This document shows positions 61,582 to 64,000 of a DNA stretch of 64,000 nucleotides, one piece after another (position 1 is the first letter of the stretch; each line of letters starts with the position of its first letter). The stretch comes from DASQUK01 sp035697145 (lineage in GTDB: Bacteria > Actinomycetota > Acidimicrobiia > Acidimicrobiales > VFJN01): contig DASSDL010000234.1 in assembly GCA_035697145.1 (NCBI GenBank), positions 1-64,000 on the forward strand, given 5' to 3'. Under the pieces are notes generated by a model that was not told where the DNA came from, did no database searches, and saw only the letters and a program-made list of their open reading frames with translations. The translations under genes and the position numbers were made by a program.

Positions 61582-64000
61582 ATGGGGCGCGACGCGGTGG
61601 CGTGGTTCCGGGCGATGGGCGTCGACCAGGTGGCCTATCACGAGGCGACCGTCCTCGGCCGCGAGGACGACCATCCCGGCCAGGCGCTCGATTACTACGG
61701 GTCGCGGGGGGAGACGCCGCTGCGCTGGGGTGGCGCCGGCGCCGCCCGCCTCGGCCTGGCGGGCGAGGTCACCCCGGAGGCGTACCGGTTGGCGTTCGGG
61801 CCGGGCGGGTTCCGGGACCCACTCAGCGGCCAGCAGCTCGTCCGCGCCACCCGGCCGGGCTTTGAGCTGGTCGTCTCCGCCCACAAGTCTCTGTCCGTGC
61901 TCGGCGTGGTCGGCCGCGCCGATGACATGCACGCCATCCACGACGAGCAAACCGCCGGCACGCTCGACTGGCTGGACGGCTGGGCCCAGGCGCGTGGCGG
62001 CCGCCGGGGCCGCGCCGCGGTGGCGACGCCGACGGCGGGGCTGGTGTACGCAGTGACACGGCACGGCACGTCGCGGCTGGGGGATCCGCATCTGCACGAT
62101 CACGTCCTGGTCGCCAACGTGTGCGAAATGCGCGACCGAGCCGGCGGGTACAAGGCGCTGTTCTCGGCGCGGCTGCGAGACCTGACCGAAGCCGCCGCCA
62201 TGGTCGGCCGCCTCCACGCCGCATCCAGGACGGTCCAGTTGGGCTACGCGATCGAGCTCGATGCGGGCGAGTGCGGCCGAGCGCGGGATTGGCGCATCGC
62301 CGGCATTCCCGCAGAAGTGTGCGAGATCTTCTCGAAGCGGTCGGACCAGATCGCCGACTACCTCGAGGAGATGGGCTACACGGGCTACAGGGCCCGCAAC
62401 GTCGCGGCTCGGCGCGACCGGCCCGTCAAGCGGGGCACCGGCACCAACCAGCTCCTGCCCCGCTGGGTCAACGAGCTCGAGTCCCACGGCTGGACCGTCG
62501 ACCGCCTGACCGCCTCCCTCGACCAGGCGCGCCGCCAGTGCCGCGGCCTCGCCCCAACCCTGAGCGACCTCGAGATCGACGGTCTAGCCGCCGACCTCCT
62601 GGATCCCGAGGGCGAGTTCCTGGCCCGCTGGAAAGTGTTCGACAGGCCCCGGCTCATCGCCGAGATGGCCCCCCGCCTCTACGGCCACCACCCCATCGAA
62701 CTGGACCGGGTCATCGACCGCGTACTCGCCTCCGATCTGGTGGTGCCGCTCATCGGCATCGCCGGTGCTGGGGACCAGCCCTACACCGCCACTGCGGTTC
62801 TGGCAACCGAGCACGCCATCGCCGACATGCTCGACCGGCTCACCACCAGGCCCGCACCGATCGTCGATGCGGAGGTGGTCGAGCAGGTCACCATCGCGAA
62901 GGAGCGGGAGCTGGGACGCCGGTTGAGTGGCGGGCAGCGGGGGGCGGTGGACCGGATCTGTGGGTCGGGCCGCGCAGTGGACGTGATCGTCGGCGTGGCG
63001 GGCTCCGGCAAGACGACCGCCCTCGACGTGGTCGCCCGCTCCCTCGAGACCGCCGGATATCGGGTGGTGGGCACGGCCACGAGCGGTCAGGCCGCCCGCA
63101 CCCTCGATCGCGAGGCCCGTGTCCCCTCGCGCACGACCCGGTCGCTGCTGTGGCGCCTCGACCACCACCAGCTCACCTTCGATCGGGGCACGGTGGTGGT
63201 GTTGGACGAGGCCAGCCTCACCTCCGATCTCGAGCTCGCCCGCCTGCTCCTGTACGTGGAGCGGGCCGGCAGCAAGCTCGTGATCGTGGGGGATCACCGC
63301 CAGCTCGCCCCGGTCGGCCCCGGCGGCGCCCTCCACGCCCTCATCGAACGCCACCCCGAACACGTGACCGTCCTGAATGAGAACCTGCGCCAGCGCGACC
63401 GCGCCGAACAGACCGCACTCGCCCAGCTGCGGGCCGGCAGCATCGACGCCGCGGTCGGGTTCTACGCCGCCCACGGCCGCATCCGCATCGCCCCTACCCG
63501 CCCCCAGACACTCGCCGCGATGGTCGACGCGTGGGCCGCCGACACCGCCGCCGGGTGGGACACCCTCATGCTCGCCTGGCGGCGGGACACCGTCGCCGAT
63601 CTCAACCGGCTGGCCCGGGCCCGCGCCGACCAGCTCGGCTGGCTCACCGGCCCCGACCTCACCGCACCAGGCGGGCGCCGCTACGCCGTCGGCGACCCCG
63701 TCGTCACCCTCGCCCCCAACCCCGACGGCGAGCTGGTCACCAGCGAACGCGGCCGTGTCGTCGCCGTCGATCCACGGGCCCGAGCCCTCACCCTCCAGAC
63801 CGAGGAAGGCCGCCACGTCACCCTCACCGGCCCCGTCCTCGACAGACTGCACCTGGACCACGGCTACGCCCTGACCGTGCATCGCGAGGAAGGTGCCACG
63901 TGCGACCGCACCCACTCCGCCGGCGAGGGCGGCGGCCGCGAGCTTGCCTACGTCGCCCTGTCCCGCGCCCGCGACCAGTCCACCATCCACGCCGTCGCCG
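61582..64000 (+). CDS. traA: MobF-family conjugative relaxase with helicase domain, 3' end outside window
   Basis: About 806 residues are seen and the frame is open to the edge. Relaxase domain: ALDYYGSRGETPLRWGGAG (Tyr pair), FELVVSAHKSLSVLG, TRHGTSRLGDPHLHDHVLVA (His metal site). Helicase domain: DVIVGVAGSGKTTALDVVAR (Walker A), VVVLDEASL (Walker B), LVIVGDHRQLAPVGPGGAL, and LNENLRQRD. A TraI/TrwC-like protein that nicks oriT and unwinds DNA for transfer. An in-frame GTG at 61557 would match the usual start (ISTLRVGN) if one G were removed from the GGGG at 61584, so a frameshift is possible. Confidence 0.9.
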   Translation, partial: MGRDAVAWFRAMGVDQVAYHEATVLGREDDHPGQALDYYGSRGETPLRWGGAGAARLGLAGEVTPEAYRLAFGPGGFRDPLSGQQLVRATRPGFELVVSAHKSLSVLGVVGRADDMHAIHDEQTAGTLDWLDGWAQARGGRRGRAAVATPTAGLVYAVTRHGTSRLGDPHLHDHVLVANVCEMRDRAGGYKALFSARLRDLTEAAAMVGRLHAASRTVQLGYAIELDAGECGRARDWRIAGIPAEVCEIFSKRSDQIADYLEEMGYTGYRARNVAARRDRPVKRGTGTNQLLPRWVNELESHGWTVDRLTASLDQARRQCRGLAPTLSDLEIDGLAADLLDPEGEFLARWKVFDRPRLIAEMAPRLYGHHPIELDRVIDRVLASDLVVPLIGIAGAGDQPYTATAVLATEHAIADMLDRLTTRPAPIVDAEVVEQVTIAKERELGRRLSGGQRGAVDRICGSGRAVDVIVGVAGSGKTTALDVVARSLETAGYRVVGTATSGQAARTLDREARVPSRTTRSLLWRLDHHQLTFDRGTVVVLDEASLTSDLELARLLLYVERAGSKLVIVGDHRQLAPVGPGGALHALIERHPEHVTVLNENLRQRDRAEQTALAQLRAGSIDAAVGFYAAHGRIRIAPTRPQTLAAMVDAWAADTAAGWDTLMLAWRRDTVADLNRLARARADQLGWLTGPDLTAPGGRRYAVGDPVVTLAPNPDGELVTSERGRVVAVDPRARALTLQTEEGRHVTLTGPVLDRLHLDHGYALTVHREEGATCDRTHSAGEGGGRELAYVALSRARDQSTIHAVA

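Larger units (their letters stand above)
41435..64000. mobile_element. probable integrated element or island, right end not in window
   Basis: Evidence: a tyrosine recombinase next to a tRNA; an IS110 remnant; an integrase remnant; many decayed genes; and a conjugation module (sigma-like, small protein, DUF2637, MobF relaxase) at the right. The left, up to the tRNA, is compact core chromosome. I found no second copy of the tRNA 3' end in the window, so limits are not proven, and several overlapping events are possible. Confidence 0.45.

Noticed and set aside
61423..62487. Minus-strand frame opposite the relaxase start
   Set aside because: The relaxase frame has clear motifs; the opposite frame has none.

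Overview
The window reads as high-GC actinobacterial chromosome, most likely from the class Acidimicrobiia or a close relative. This rests on family membership, not a search: a BldD-type regulator, SigK/RskA-type and ECF41-type sigma factors, an acyl-CoA carboxylase epsilon subunit, a LigC-like ligase, TopA with a Lys/Ala tail, extensive fatty-acyl-CoA metabolism, and a MobF relaxase at the right edge. Starts are often GTG, and many genes overlap their neighbour by ATGA or GTGA, so translational coupling is common.

Region 1-41.4 kb is dense core chromosome. It holds a lipoprotein, small oxidoreductases and a PAP2 phosphatase (0-3.7 kb); aspartate kinase and aspartate-semialdehyde dehydrogenase with a BldD regulator (4.5-7.4 kb); FKBP, an S51-like protein, a 3-hydroxybutyryl-CoA dehydrogenase, Aat and a MeaA-type ethylmalonyl-CoA mutase (7.6-13.4 kb); a phosphoesterase and an acyl-CoA carboxylase pair (14-16.8 kb); a broken L,D-transpeptidase, a DNA ligase and an acyl-CoA dehydrogenase (16.9-20.2 kb); an FAD oxidoreductase with an ECF41 sigma factor (20.5-22.8 kb); an ABC-F protein; a SigK/anti-sigma/Mo-oxidoreductase/fasciclin cluster (25.7-29.5 kb); epimerase, crotonyl-CoA carboxylase/reductase and thiolase (30.3-34.4 kb); an HTH/PIN pair; and topA, an MFS transporter, tmk and holB (35.4-41.4 kb). 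Together hbd, ecm, pccB/E, mce, ccr and thiolase make up much of the ethylmalonyl-CoA pathway, so the organism probably assimilates C2 units or makes ethylmalonyl/methylmalonyl-CoA this way.

From a tRNA-Thr(CGT) at 41.4 kb the character changes. A tyrosine recombinase lies next to the tRNA. It is followed by an IS110 remnant, a very large fusion regulator (SARP, kinase-like domain, STAND NTPase, membrane segment, extracellular solute-binding domain), and a stretch of decayed genes (integrase, acyl-CoA dehydrogenase, SnoaL-like, SDR, adenosine deaminase). Among these are intact genes for an epoxide hydrolase, a YceI-like protein, a truncated haemoglobin, a LuxR-type ATPase regulator and an NmrA protein. 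The right end holds a conjugation module: a sigma-like protein, a small protein and a DUF2637 protein, divergent from a MobF relaxase-helicase that runs off the window. The simplest reading is an integrated element or island of at least 22 kb entering at the tRNA; its far end is not in view.

The most unusual items are the 1583-residue fusion receptor at 42992-47743; two matching promoters, each followed by a tiny leader ORF that overlaps a dehydrogenase start (52.4-52.7 kb and 58.57-58.73 kb); a structured element placed 6-7 nt after the stop codon of two ethylmalonyl-CoA pathway genes; and three copies of a repeat upstream of minus-strand genes in the island.
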